The notes: a model not told the origin generated them from the letters alone. Positions 43,965 through 55,049 are shown, counted from the first letter of the stretch. The stretch: 64,000 nt of DNA from Cristatella mucedo (GCA_009760855.2 WPIO01000032.1:657501-721500); one strand, 5' to 3'. Numbers and translations: made by a program.

Positions 43965-46780
43965 ACGTCTGTGCTGGGGACTGAGCGTTCAGTATAACAA
44001 AAAGCTAGTAAAGATCGCACTGTTTGTGCAGGGTGCCCATCCAATCTACTCGTAGAATTTAAAAATTGCCGTACATTAGACTCGCCTATCATCACACTAC
44101 TATTCGAGCCTGCCTAGTGCGTCCTGAGAAGTGACATGTGAGCCTGCCGCTTTTGTTATTATAATTAGTGAAGTAGCATAGGCCACTAATGTATGCCCCA
44201 CCTGCAGCTGGCGGTTGGGCAATTGACTCGGCTCAGCGTCCGGCCTGTAATGTCAGGGTGTGGCCCGCCACAGATGCACTACCCCATCCGCTGAGAATCA
44301 GCCAGCTCGTACCCGTTAAGGGAATAAAAATAGAGTCTCGTTCACCACTAGCGCCCATGCTGTGTTTCCGTGAGACTCAAAAAGAACAGCCGCCGCCGGC
44401 GACACTGGCATATAACAATAGTCAAGGCATAGTAAATCAGGCGCCTCATTTCGATGGTCAGAAGAGAGCCTTGGTAAATCTTAGCCTTACATCAAAGGTC
44501 TATAAACAAAATTGAGGCACATTTTTCGACTCTACGGTCTTGGTCGTAAAGTGCCCGTCGTACCCGTGATGTGACGTGATGCGCATACAAGGGCGAAGAA
44601 TACGGGATTAGCATGCCCATCTGATTTATTTCAGTTAATCGCCACCTGTAGATCGACAACATCACATAGACAGCGTGAATGGTAGGCAAGAGAGTTTTTA
44701 ACTGCTCAACAAAAGCCCAAGTGGCTTTCGGAATGCATGCGGTAGTTAACTGACCTTACCGATAGCAATACAGAGAAACTGCAAAGCCCAGCAGAGTAAA
44801 CACTGCAGCCGATTAAGTGGGCGTCATGGTTGTAGCAGCTCAAAACTACTACAATTGATGCACCACAGTCAAAATAGTACGGAGAGTAGGTGTGTTTGCG
44901 TAAGAACTCTGCAACTGAGATCCAAAGTTCAAGATTTGCAGAGCAAACCGTCCGTCGCCCATGGTCGTTATTCGTAGGGAAGAAACTTCTAAAATATTGT
45001 TCAAGAAGAACTTGCCATTAGGATGAGGCTGAAACTCGCAGCAGCTGCTCAGATGGGAATTAAATGAGACACTCGATGACTTGCCTAATGGGCCATCGGA
45101 AGAACTTTACTTTATAATTATCGATCAAACGGTAGCCGTCAAAGGTCTTTCAGTAAACATGACGCACGGCTGAATCTCTGTAAGTGTTTTACTAGCAAAT
45201 GAGCATATTTATTAGCAGCTTCACTTGGTTGATGCCTCTTTTGGTAGCCCAACAAAATTATAATTGAATTGATTCAGCCTATATACTAACCGGGATCCAG
45301 ATCAATTTCCGTCAAGCCATTGAGGTAGACAGTCCTCTATCTTTGAACGGGATAGGCCACGTGTGCTAACAGGGGTCTCCTTATTCCCTAATAAAACTTT
45401 CAAAACATAGGCGTTTTACACAGACAAGCACTAAATTGTGCAGGCATGGTGACATTCGTACACAGTGATCATTTATCTGACGTGCAAATTCTTTTAGTAT
45501 AGCAGTGAGCTTTTGTCGTCCTATGAGTAGCAGTTTTGCTTTAATACTTGTTAATTTGCGGGAAATTCGCGGACATCCAAGAGCGTATACCTTAAATCAA
45601 ACATTTAGGTTGTCAGGTGCTGGAGCAGGCTTCGTTATTTTAAACGACATGTACAGCCGAATATCTCTCATACACAGTATCAGGGAAAACCGATCCAGGG
45701 GCCGGATATCTTTTACTTGAGGTTCAGAATTAATTAAACCGTCCAGTAACCGAGGACATAGCATGTTGACGTTATTTTACAGACCAATTTTGAATACAAA
45801 CTGGCTGTTAGAGTTTTAACACGTTTTGTTGTAATGCTACACACATGTCATGCAAATGTCACAAGTATGCTAAAATTATCTCATTTACGGGAAACTTAAG
45901 ATGATTTATTCTTCTTTGCTTGTTCTCCCACGTTCATATCGGAAAAACCGACTGGCTCTGGCATTTGTTCTTGGCGTACTTGCTTTAAATCACCAGTTGT
46001 CTTCAAGAGGGAATTCCCAAAAAAAAATTTCGGCATGAGTAAATTCTACAAAATGGTAAATTTTCCATCCAGCGACGTTAACTTTGAAATGCATGCTGAC
46101 ATTGACCATTCTAACGACTATCTGGTTTTCATTGCTGTCAGTATTGTAAGTACAGCTGGACATTTTTCCAAAGCCCTTAAAATTGATTTTAGTAAACGCA
46201 TGCAAAGTTGACATGAAGAATATTTTTTTATACGACATCCGTTAGAAATTAGTGATCTGCATCTTTTGACATCATTAGAATGTTTCTACAGCAGCTAGTG
46301 TTGAATCTGATGATTTTGCCGCAAAAAACATTGAAAACCAGAAAAAACATGAAATTGGCTTTACAGGTCATCAGAAGGTCAGCAAAACAGCTACGGCTAC
46401 ATCATAAGACAGATAATGTTGCATTTTGGGTGCGACTTTTCATGTCGATTACTCTATTGTTATTTGAGAAATATCCATAATGCGCTGTGAGGGAAATAAA
46501 TGATATAGTGGGTGAGGGCATAAATCCCAACCCCCTCAGCCAAACGCGACATTCGGTAACACACTCAAAAGACGCTCAGGAGATCACAACAGTGAGGTAG
46601 GTTTAGTTGTCGTTGATAGGGACATGATAGACACAGGAACAAAAAGATTGCCTATGCGAAAAACTGCAGATCTTTTAGCCAAGCGGTTTACCAGCCGACC
46701 TTCACCAAACTTGTCACAATAAATGGACGGAAATAATCAGAAGCCGATGGAGATGGTCTTAGACTCGCGAGTTCCACATC
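43965..46780. other. Mostly unassigned stretch
   Basis: A GC-richer piece at 44.19-44.35 kb shares words with 52.81-52.87 kb (GGCCTGTAATGTCAGGGTGTGG against GGCCTGTAGTGTCAATGTGG, given here only as a pattern) and is probably an old repeat, not the 108-codon gene its open frame suggests. The rest shows nothing recognisable. Confidence 0.4.
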
Positions 46781-46784
46781 AAGG

Positions 46785-48695
46785 CACCATCCGAGTCTTG
46801 TTTCTTAAATACGCATATAGATTATCCTGCACAAGCTGATCTTGATAGCCTTGGTAGCAAGCGAGCATTCATTTATTTAATAACAGGCTGAATAATAGAC
46901 AGAATAGGCGGGATTTATTAGGCTGACACGTGCTGCGATTTGTGCGTATGAAAGTAGTAGGGTTAAAGCGAGCTTATTTAGCATTTGCTAGCTGACTGTG
47001 ACAGCCGGTCTGGTCAGATGGTACAATTACTCGTGCTTACATGCTCTCAAGCGATTTACTAACTTCGTGATGCCGATAAGTGGCCGGCATGCCAGGCACC
47101 ATGTCGCCGGAGTAGCAGTCGCAGCCAAGACACGTTAACTGGAACTTCCGTGGTTACTCACCGTTGACTTTCACCTTAATGCTGAGTCTCGGCTTGGAAG
47201 TTTCTACCAAAGAGAAAGCTAAACGGCAATTTAAACGCTAGGGTTAATATATTTGAGGAAAAGTGTCTTCGTATAGCATATGTAGTATGCATGGAGATTA
47301 CGACTCACCACCTGATTTAGCACTAACTACTGGCGACGCCATATCGTATGCAAGGCACGTACTTTTCTGAGAAGCCCCACAGGAGAATTTTTTTCATGCA
47401 CCGTCGGAGATAAAATATCGGCGCAATATCGACTTCAAGAGTCAACGAGTGCATAGTGCTTCTCCTGGTTTGGCGAGCTGCTTGTCCAAACGACCGCCCG
47501 TGTCCATCTTCACATTCATTAGTGGTTCTCTCAGTGACCTTTCAGGATGTGCAGCATAGAATGCTGGCATCGGTACCAGTGGCATTGCTCAAAAAACTCT
47601 CCATCCGCCCTACGTTTTTCTCTACCTCTTGAAGCTCATCATGGTGCGGCTGATTGGTGGCTTCACGGACTGTCTTCTGGCTTCAAACTGAAGACTTGCC
47701 GTTACTATCGAAATCGTTCATTATATGTAGCAACAAACGGTAGAAGATATTCCCAGAAAAGTGCAGATCTTTTGAATGTAGCCAACCCTGTCATCTTATG
47801 ATTGAATCGGTACAATAATGGTTATCGTAGGGGAGCTCTTAGACTCGCCGAGAACTCCCAACAACAGATATGCCATGTGTTTTGACGCTCTAGTAGACAG
47901 CGATGCATGATTTGACTAGTCAACGGCTCCTGTGCAGGCTGATTGATAGCTGTGGCTGGCGGGTCGCTATGAATATCGATGGCTTCTGTAGTCGGCCGAA
48001 CCATGGCATTTTGTCGTGATACCGCCGTCCTAAAATGGGTTCGAATGAATTTAGGTAGGCATTGCATTTAGTCAATCTCACTGGGCAGCTGTGCACTGTT
48101 AAACATATAATGACGACGCATAGGATTCTAAGCATTTAGAGTATAATAAATCAGACATTTCAACAATTTTTTTTTACTGAAAATGCTTTCTGATGGCTCG
48201 ATAACTCTGTTTCATAATTGCTGTTTTACTAGTTTGTATAATAACTCGTCACGTAAACGTTTGATCCCAGGTTGACCAGCTTGTTAATCGTGGATTGCGG
48301 AAACCTTGCGAGACCAAAGCGTTATGAACGTTGACGGTACCTTTGGATAATATCACTGTGAGAAAGGTAAACATTAGGTACAAGTACAAGTGCTGATCCT
48401 CTGAATTTCGCAAGCCAGCTTCTGGACCGCTTAGCCTGAGTGCACTATGTCAGGGTCTGGGACTCAAAACATGTTGAGAGTGTTAAAAGAAAGTTAAAAA
48501 GAGATCTTATTTCATTGCGTGTGCTTACAATTATGACAGATTTTTGTACTTATCAGTAGTACAGCTAACTCCCAGGATTGTCTATACTATTTTTCGTCAG
48601 CTAGGTCAGTTCAAAGCGTAACTATCCACGAGGCGAAATGTTGCATCGAATATCACTCGTCGAATAAAATACCGTGAATCTCGAAATAGCATACG
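46785..48695. repeat. Segmental duplicate D, right copy (pairs with 39255-41150)
   Basis: Same orientation as the left copy. The near-identical core lies at about 46990-47322. The block corresponding to the 40.0-40.2 kb candidate exon is at 47.53-47.79 kb. Both copies end at the shared TGAATCTCGAAATAGCAT. Confidence 0.85.
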
Positions 48696-48829
48696 CTGGC
48701 GACTAAATTTTTAGAGTTTGTGATAGCAGTGATTGCAGCGTTAGGCTTTGATCACAGCACTGGCAAGCCCGGCCGGTAAAGCGCGGCTGCTGAGCTCGGC
48801 TATGGTAAACACTGGTCGGAACTAGGAGG

Positions 48830-49885
48830 CTAATAGAAGCGACCAGAAGTGGCAGCAGCAATTGCGGTCGGTGTGCCGGGTGACGGAGGTTTTCCAGGCT
48901 GCAACTGTGCGGCACTCGGCACGACGGCGATCCATGCTGTGACGGCTTGCCAGGTGCTGATGGTATGCGACGAGGCGACGTCGTTCGGCGAGGCAACGGT
49001 CAGCGGCAGGGCTGAGGGGTCCGGCAAAAAGGCGGTAGCGTCTGCAAATAGGGGCAGCGTCCGGCAGGCAGAAAGGTGGCAGCTTTCTTCCGGGAGGCGG
49101 TATCGTCCGGAAGAGAGGAGGTGCAGGCGACAGAGTAGGCGCAGGCTGTATATGCGACCCAGGACAAAGCGGCTGTATAGGCATGCATAGGCTGCAAAGC
49201 GGCTGCAAAGGCACCGTCCACAGAAGTCCACCATAGAGGTGGCGGTGTCCAACAGAGAGGTGGCGGCGTGCGCCAGAGAAGCGGCGGCGACCACCAAAGA
49301 AGTAGAGGCGTCCACCAGAGAAGTGGTGGTGTCTACTAGAGAAGTGGCTGTGTCATTTAGAGAGGTGGCGGCGGCCGCGGAGGCACCGGTAGAGAGCGAT
49401 ACAGCGCCTGCGGCCAGCGAGTCGGCGCCATTGGTTCCTGAGAAGACGGTCGCATGGATCAAAGTGGCTTCAGTAGGAAAGTGCTGTGCACCTTCTAAAA
49501 AGGCGGGCAAGATACTTGCCGAACGGCTTGTGGCAGAGGAAAGAGGTATGGACCTGACCCCTGGCCGCGGGAAAAGTCTAGTAGCGATACCCGAGCGGTA
49601 CAGAGAGGCTGGTGGCTTAAGCAGCCTGATGGTTGCTAAAGGCCGTGCTCCAGGGCGCCTCCTTCGAGCAGCTGTGAGGTAGCCTGCCTGTTGGGACAGC
49701 AGTTTAATGTTGCTGCTGAGATTGTTATCATTAGATGAGAGCTCATCTGATTTTGTTAAAGTGCCGGTCATGTTAATGGTGGTTTCTAGACGGCGACGGG
49801 GCTGTAATATTGTAAAGTGGTTTTCCCAGGTGTGCTGCTTTGATTCTAAAGTGTATTTTGCTGGGATTTGTGATCTTGAGATCAT
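48830..49885 (-). CDS. Long - strand frame over a minisatellite (uncertain)
   Basis: A 351-codon frame on the - strand. The N-terminal third is ordinary in composition (MTGTLTKSDELSSNDNN, IRLLKPPASLYRSG). The middle is a run of seven-residue repeats (TSLVDTTTSLVDASTSLVV-like) coded by a 21-bp minisatellite. The C-terminal part is Ala/Pro/Ser-rich. The + strand is also open across the repeat (49191-49682), so length alone is weak evidence. It lies upstream, in the - strand sense, of duplicate D, and could be a 5' exon of the duplicated locus. No signal peptide is seen. Confidence 0.25.
   Translation of the reverse strand: MISRSQIPAKYTLESKQHTWENHFTILQPRRRLETTINMTGTLTKSDELSSNDNNLSSNIKLLSQQAGYLTAARRRRPGARPLATIRLLKPPASLYRSGIATRLFPRPGVRSIPLSSATSRSASILPAFLEGAQHFPTEATLIHATVFSGTNGADSLAAGAVSLSTGASAAAATSLNDTATSLVDTTTSLVDASTSLVVAAASLAHAATSLLDTATSMVDFCGRCLCSRFAAYACLYSRFVLGRIYSLRLLCRLHLLSSGRYRLPEESCHLSACRTLPLFADATAFLPDPSALPLTVASPNDVASSHTISTWQAVTAWIAVVPSAAQLQPGKPPSPGTPTAIAAATSGRFY
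49000..49385. repeat. 21-bp minisatellite, GC-rich
   Basis: Clear units from 49239 (six to seven in register, consensus near GTGGCGGTGTCCACCAGAGAA, variable). Looser units extend left to about 49.0 kb. Because 21 is a multiple of three, frames stay open on both strands. Confidence 0.85.
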
Positions 49886-50388
49886 GGGTCATGTGGCTCT
49901 ATGGTTTATTGCTGCTTTATGGTTTTATTGATTTATGGGTTATATGGGATTATGGTGGAATGAGTTGATGTTTTACAAGGGTGAGTCACTGGAGACTGGA
50001 GCTGGCAGTAGAAAACAAGACGGAGCTGAGAACGGCCGTGCGTGGTGTAGCTAGCGTTGACGAAATACACGAGTGTGGAAACCCCCCTCGATGTCTGCAT
50101 TTCGAAGTTTGTGTTCCGGCGCGTGCGTGATAACAGCGTCAGCTTACAACACTGTCACTGATAGTAAGCCGGCAGCTAGAAACGACCTGGCAAGTGCGAT
50201 TTAACCCCGCAGGGTTTGGCTCACCTAAATGCTAAATCTTACTTTTTCTATAACGTTTTCTCAAATTTCTTGTCGAGTGCTCAGCTGAGAATTGAGATAC
50301 GTGTTTTCTTGTGTCTTTTACTTTTCGCTGCAGTCCCTAGTCGCTGCTACGAATTGCAGTCAAGAGTAACAGGCGAAAGAGAACGCGT

Positions 50389-51020
50389 ATCGGCTGGACT
50401 ACCAAAAAGAAAGCTATTAGACCGCTGCAGCTGACTATGAATATGGCTGTCTTCAAGTCCCAGCGGTTTGAGCACGTGTCTCCTTTGCTAAAAGAGCTAG
50501 GATGGATGCCGGTTGAGCAACGGAGTACAGAGCAAAGCTCTTACGCTGACCAACAAGGCCCGCCACGGCTTGGCTCCTTCGTACCTAGCTGAACTGCTGC
50601 ATCAGTTTCAGCCTGTTCGTGCCCTCAGGTCCTGTGCGGACAATAAATTCGCTGTTCCATTCATCCGCTTAAAGACCATTGGCGACAGAAGCTTTAGCTC
50701 TGCAGGTCCTAGACTGTGGAACTCGCTTCCACAATTCTTACGAAACGACAACTACTCTCCTACTGCCGACTATGGCTCATCCTTTTCAGTGGTCCTGAGG
50801 TGCTACTTCCATGCTACTCACTAACTCAACTGCTCTCCTGACTCTGCTATACTTTCCACTTTCTCTTTGTTGCGTGAGACGAAGTCTGTTGGCAACCGAA
50901 TGCGTACTGAAAGCCGCTTAGGCTGTGAGTGCGCTATACAAAACTCTCCTGCGTAACACACACATAGTCTTTGCGGCTTTGTACAGTTACAGATGGAGAT
51001 ACATTACATTACATTATATA
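50389..51020 (+). mobile_element. LINE-B 3' end, sense copy
   Basis: Matches 24.05-24.65 kb. It shows the C-terminal reverse transcriptase text (GLAPSYLAELLHQFQPVRAL, DRSFSSAGPRLWNSLPQFL), the shared tail, and an ACATTACATTACATTATAT end. Compared with the 24 kb copy it keeps the WNSLPQF register but has a short deletion near 50450. Confidence 0.9.
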
Positions 51021-51059
51021 TCTTACACCTCTGTATTGCCTAACCTCTCTAGCGCCTCA

Positions 51060-51248
51060 AATCTCTCTTTCTTTCTCTTTTTTTGTCTTTCTCTCACTCT
51101 TTCTTTCTCTTTCTCTCTCTATCTCTCTCGTTCTCTTACTCGTTCTCTCTCGTTCTCTTTCTCGTTCTCTCTCGTTCTCTCTCTCTCTTTTTCTCAGTCT
51201 CTCTCTCTCTCTCTTTCTCTTTTTCTCTCTGTCTCTCCCTCTCTCTCA
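51060..51248. repeat. CT-rich microsatellite
   Basis: CTCTTT/CTCGTT repeats with pyrimidines on the + strand, starting 40 bases after a LINE-B end. Confidence 0.9.
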
Positions 51249-51479
51249 ATTGAGTTCTACACGACAGCTCGCACATACCCAGTGGCAGCAGGACACTACA
51301 GTTGGCTTTCCGGCACCAGCCACAACGGGTTAACTTTCAACTGTATCTAGGGCGGAGCGGCAATGACGGCGGTGCTCTAAAGGAGGCAACTACCAGTGCG
51401 CAGGTCGGCACCAGACAGTCCCCAAAGGCGAGAGAGCCGTTGTTGAATTAAGTAATTCAACAGCCTAATTAATACGTTT

Positions 51480-51575
51480 GCTGAAAAGCCTTAACGGCTA
51501 TCGCTATAGCTTACAGCTAGCAATAAAGTCTTGCTCTCTGAAGGACTCGAATACACGACCACGGTCGATGAAGAA
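51480..51575 (-). mobile_element. SINE1, diverged antisense copy
   Basis: TTAACGGCTATCGC, CAATAAAGTCTTGC and GGACTCGAATACACGACC align with the SINE1 body and B box, with many changes. Confidence 0.6.
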
Positions 51576-51749
51576 CGAACACTTTAAGGTATTGAACTTT
51601 GCGTGCATTTTCAGATGTCCAACTTGCTAGCACAAAGTACGCGTGACTTTCAGCTCTCTTTCGAAATCTTTCTGCTGTCCAGATGTCAGCTTATATACAT
51701 GTATATGCGCACGGTGAGCTACAGTCGTCGGCTCATGCACTCTTTTTAA

Positions 51750-51840
51750 TATATTATGGATACTTTACATTACTTTTATAGATATATTGCATTACATTAT
51801 GTATTCCATATTATAGATACATTACATTACTTTAACTCCC
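51750..51840. repeat. CATTA-rich tract
   Basis: Several ATTACATTAC words at irregular spacing, like a decayed LINE-B tail. No LINE-B body precedes it. Confidence 0.5.
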
Positions 51841-51960
51841 ACTATTAGCCGCCTTACCCCCTTACTCCTTTTTTGCTTTCGGTTAAGGAAGCCTGTGGCA
51901 TCCTGACCGCTCCTGCGAGAGAAGTGTAGAGCTGTGGCATCCTGACCGCACCACTCTGTT

Positions 51961-52320
51961 CTAGCGAAGAGTGAAGCACGACGAGCGAAGTGGCGCGAGA
52001 GGGCGAATCAATTTTCGACGGCCGATTCGGTGTCTCTTAAAGACTTTGTGAAGCCATTTGCGTTGGCTGGCTGTAGGTTTTTTCAAGTAAATAGGATTTT
52101 CAGACGACCCTAATCTTAGTCTAATGCACCTCTTGTCGTCCAACGACGGATGTAGATGAGAAAGTGTTATCCAGACACCCGATTGCCATGACGCTGGCGA
52201 GTAGTCTTCTGGGAAACGATGACGGTTTAGCTCATCGAAGCGACTCCAGTTGTAGGTGTAGCACGAATACGAGCCCCGCGAATCAACCTGGACCAACCGA
52301 ACTCGCCCGACAAAACCCTA
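51961..52320 (-). CDS. Candidate exon of an unrecognised protein
   Basis: On the - strand, from about 52.32 kb to a TAG at 51961, the frame is open for about 115 codons and reads like a normal protein (SPASWQSGVWITLSHLHPS, TASQRKWLHKVFKRHRIG). The end is basic. I recognise no family. There is no convincing Met at the upstream edge; a GTAGTAG acceptor is possible there. The opposite strand also has an 87-codon frame, so this stays uncertain. Confidence 0.28.
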
Positions 52321-52559
52321 CTACGCCAATCTGCATGTCCGCAGAGGCCTCCAGGGCATTTTTTGAGCAAACTTCCACTCGAACCTGCACGATACAGCCA
52401 ACTGCCCGAATACTCCTGCCTTGGTAATTTATCTTCACTTCACTTAACTCTCAACGAAGAATCCAACCATAAATGTCCATCAAACGGCCGGGTATAACTC
52501 ATAAGTCGAATCGCCCACACCGAAAAGCCACATTAGGCAGCTCTTGGCTCTCGTAACAC

Positions 52560-52608
52560 GAAGAATTAGTCCATGTGGCTTTGTGGAGTTACAGATGAAG
52601 ATACTTAA
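52560..52608 (+). mobile_element. LINE-B tail scrap
   Basis: CCATGTGGCTTTGTGGAGTT and ACAGATGAAGATAC match the last bases of LINE-B before its CATTA tail. Confidence 0.6.
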
Positions 52609-52714
52609 CAAAAGCTAGTCGGAGCCCAATTAAAACGTCACCTTAGCGTTTTTCAACGTAAATGCAATGCTGCTTACGTTTGACCTGGTCTAGCGATTGA
52701 CTTACTGGTGACGG

Positions 52715-52795
52715 TATCGCTACGCATCGCAGGTGCTACACGATGAGGATCTGCGCTCGAATCCTGCTGCAGGTATCACTAACCAGACTTCAGCC
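52715..52795 (+). mobile_element. Possible tRNA-like SINE head
   Basis: GCAGGTGCTACACGATGAGG and CTGCGCTCGAATCCTGC have the spacing of A and B boxes. Too short to assign to a family. Confidence 0.35.
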
Positions 52796-52929
52796 CTTTA
52801 CATTTTTGCCAGCCAGTTGGCTCTCAACATAAACCGACGGCCTGTAGTGTCAATGTGGCACCTGGGGCAAAACAGAAATACTGAACGCTAGCAAACAATA
52901 TGCCGAATTTCTTTTTACTTTCTTTTCGA

Positions 52930-53095
52930 TTTAGCAGCCTCTTTTGTGTTGCCACAGAAGAGCCTTTACGGCTATCACCACCGCTTGCAGTGGCAATAAA
53001 GAATCGCCCACTGCAGGATTCGAACCCACGACCTCGGTACCGAGATTGTGAAAAGCAACTACCTTACCTAGTGTGCCATCATGCCTAATCATTGG
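52930..53095 (-). mobile_element. SINE1, well-preserved antisense copy
   Basis: On the - strand: ATGATGGCACACTAGGTAAG (A box), GGTCGTGGGTTCGAATCC (B box), then the shared body GCAAGCGGTGGTGATAGCC and AAAGGCTCTTCTGTGGC. The clearest tRNA-like head of the family in this window. Confidence 0.85.
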
Positions 53096-53215
53096 CCAAT
53101 GCCTTCATGCCTGTGTACTACTCCGAAACAAGTAACCTTTTCTCGATTAAACCCTCACGTCCCACTCGCGTTTTGCTTCAGACGTGATCACAAGTTCTTC
53201 CCTTGTCGCAACCAA

Positions 53216-53488
53216 CACACCTAATTAGGACAGCATTTAGTGGGTCCCTGTGATTCGTCCTTCATGTGCTTATGCGTGCTGACACTGTGCATGCTGCCAC
53301 TAACCACATTTGCATGCTGACCCTGTGCATGTCACCCCTAACCATATTATTCTTTTTGTTTGTTTTTCAAGCATGATTTTACTTACCATTCAATTGCATT
53401 TCACTTTGCAGCAAATGTAAAGCGCCTAGAAAGAGATTAAGTTCTCTGAGGGCGCTTTATCAAGCGCATTATTATTATTATTAACCTT
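53216..53488 (+). mobile_element. L2-clade LINE 3' tail, sense
   Basis: TTAGTGGGTCCCTGTGATTC through CTGAGGGCGCTTTATCAAG to an ATT end, very close to the young copies. Only the untranslated tail. Confidence 0.9.
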
Positions 53489-53736
53489 GAGAGCCGCGAG
53501 CTGTTGAACTGTGTTGAAGTTTAACACCTCGATTTTTACGAATTATGGTAGGTCAGTCGCAGCCACTTTCTAATATTAATTTTAAAATACAATTACGCAT
53601 GCCGCAATGCACTGGCAAAATACATACGCCTCAAGAAGAAACCACGACCGTATAATTACGCTCAATCAACAGTGACAGTTGCCACCACATGGAGTATCAC
53701 ATTCTGAGCAGCTACCTACATGTACCGTAGGGGGGA

Positions 53737-53737
<1 letters not shown>

Positions 53738-53777
<40 letters not shown>

Positions 53778-53778
53778 A
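53738..53778. repeat. (TA)n microsatellite
   Basis: Nearly pure TA run. Confidence 0.95.
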
Positions 53779-53879
53779 GTATTTTTAGAACGTATAATAT
53801 AATTAAAAGAATGGTAAAACGTTGTATGACTAGCTAGAAAATGTTCATGTTCATGGTAAATTACATTTAGTGGTAAATA

Positions 53880-54025
53880 TGTGTGCAATGTGTCTAACAC
53901 CTAGTGATATAACATGCACAATTTCAGCATTCATAAGCCTGTAAGGACAATTCACAAGTTCTAAGCAAATGCTGCTTAGCACATATGGGCTTCTACTTCT
54001 ATTTAAATGCCGTTAAGTCAGAAGA
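53880..54025 (-). mobile_element. L2-like LINE tail and ORF end, diverged
   Basis: CAGCATTCATAAGCCTGTAAGG, AATTCACAAG, AAATGCTGCTTAGCAC and ATTTAAATGCCGTTAAGTC line up in order with the antisense L2 end (given as a pattern across about 120 bases). Confidence 0.6.
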
Positions 54026-54263
54026 AGTACAGCTCGCAGAAAAAATGCTACTCGCACTAATAGCAAAAACCGAAATGTATTTCTTTGCAAAGCCATCAGC
54101 TGCGGCCTGGCAGGCTGTCCTAGCAGAACTCGCATCGCGGCTCTCGCAACAGAATGGAACTCTGGTTTCGTACAGTGCACTCACTAAAGTACGTGCTGGA
54201 CGCGGCGTTTGGTACCCATCTGGCAGCAAACAGATTTCAATTTACGCTACAAAAAGAAAGTGA
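54010..54263 (+). CDS. Candidate exon, small helical domain, unknown family
   Basis: Open for about 80 codons to a TGA at 54261-54263. The text is protein-like, with conserved-looking hydrophobics: LAEKMLLALIAKTEMYFF, then SAAAWQAVLAELASRLSQQ, then SYSALTKVRAGRG. The Trp-x-x-Val-x-x-x-Leu layout recalls Myb/SANT-like helical DNA-binding modules, but this is only a pattern impression. The first 20 codons overlap an L2 remnant, so the exon would start near an acceptor such as TTAAGTCAG at about 54018. It could be a host exon or a domain from an unknown transposon. Confidence 0.3.
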
Positions 54264-54384
54264 AAAGCATGGCTGTGTCAGAAGGGCAGCGGATGCAGTA
54301 AGTACCGTGGTAGTAGCAGCTTAGGACGGCTGGAAAGTATCTGCCACAGTCGACTGCAGGGTAGTATATTATATATACAATTCA

Positions 54385-54500
54385 TTTGTATCGCAACCTA
54401 AGAAAGCTTAATCTTTATTCATGCGCTTCTCATATGCCTTGGGGCTCGAGCCCGCGACCACAGTCAGACTTCGGTCGGGGCAAGCACCTTAACCTGATAT
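54385..54500 (-). mobile_element. SINE2, second copy
   Basis: TTAATCTTTATTCATGCGC (L2-like tail) joined to CATATGCC and CTCGAGCCCGCGACC (B box complement), as at 8.4 kb. Confidence 0.7.
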
Positions 54501-54504
54501 CGTT

Positions 54505-54755
54505 GCGTAGGAATTGTGGAAGTGAGTTCCGCAGTCTACGATCTGCAGAGCAAAAGTTTCATTGATCAACTGTCTTTAAGCGGAGGAACGGTGCGCCTAA
54601 TGTATTGTTCATACAGGACCTGAGGGCGCGAGGAGGCTGAAACTGGTGTATCGCTTCAGCTAGGTTTGAAGAAGCCAAGCCGAGGCGGGCCTTTTCGGTC
54701 TGCCGAAGAAGTGATCTCTGTATCCGTTGACCAACCGGAACAAATACTGGCGGTG
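54505..54755 (-). mobile_element. LINE-B fragment, antisense
   Basis: On the - strand it encodes KARLGLASSNLAEAIHQFQ and PRALRSCMNNTLGAPFLRLK, the LINE-B reverse transcriptase end. Both LINE tail and upstream domains are missing. Confidence 0.8.
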
Positions 54756-54759
54756 TAGC

Positions 54760-55049
54760 TGCAACAGACACTCGGCGGCCGCGCCGGCGGCGGGGACCCC
54801 GGCTTGCGACCGCTCTTACCCACACGCGGCCGCACTATCCTTCAATAAACGTCCCTGCGCGCAAGACCCACGCGCCTAGCCGCGAGTAGGTGCTCGTAGC
54901 GCAATGGCTCTTTACGAGCTGCTTGAGCACCGTACATCCGCCCGCCCACGTCGGCCCGGAGGCTGGCTGCTATGACTCACGCGCGCCTCGATTGCTAACA
55001 CGGGCTCGGTTAAACATGTCACGTGGTGTACCACCACAGTCCGGCCGAG
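54760..55049 (+). promoter_or_regulatory. GC-rich, CpG-dense 5' region of PINK1
   Basis: CpG-rich DNA directly upstream of the PINK1 start, plausibly promoter and 5' UTR. It holds TGACTCA (AP-1-like) at 54973-54979 and the palindromic E-box CACGTG at 55020-55025. A 23-codon upstream frame starts at ATG 54904 and ends at 54975. A second out-of-frame ATG at 55016 runs past the PINK1 start. Whether these lie in the transcript depends on the unknown start site. No TATA box was seen. Confidence 0.5.

Noticed and set aside
44189-44515. A 108-codon + strand frame
   Set aside because: Its first part resembles repeat-like sequence near 52.8 kb and it has no recognisable domain. More likely a decayed repeat.
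52930-53095. A functional tRNA gene, suggested by A and B box words
   Set aside because: The same sequence recurs as a dispersed element and the head does not fold as a complete tRNA by eye. It is a SINE.
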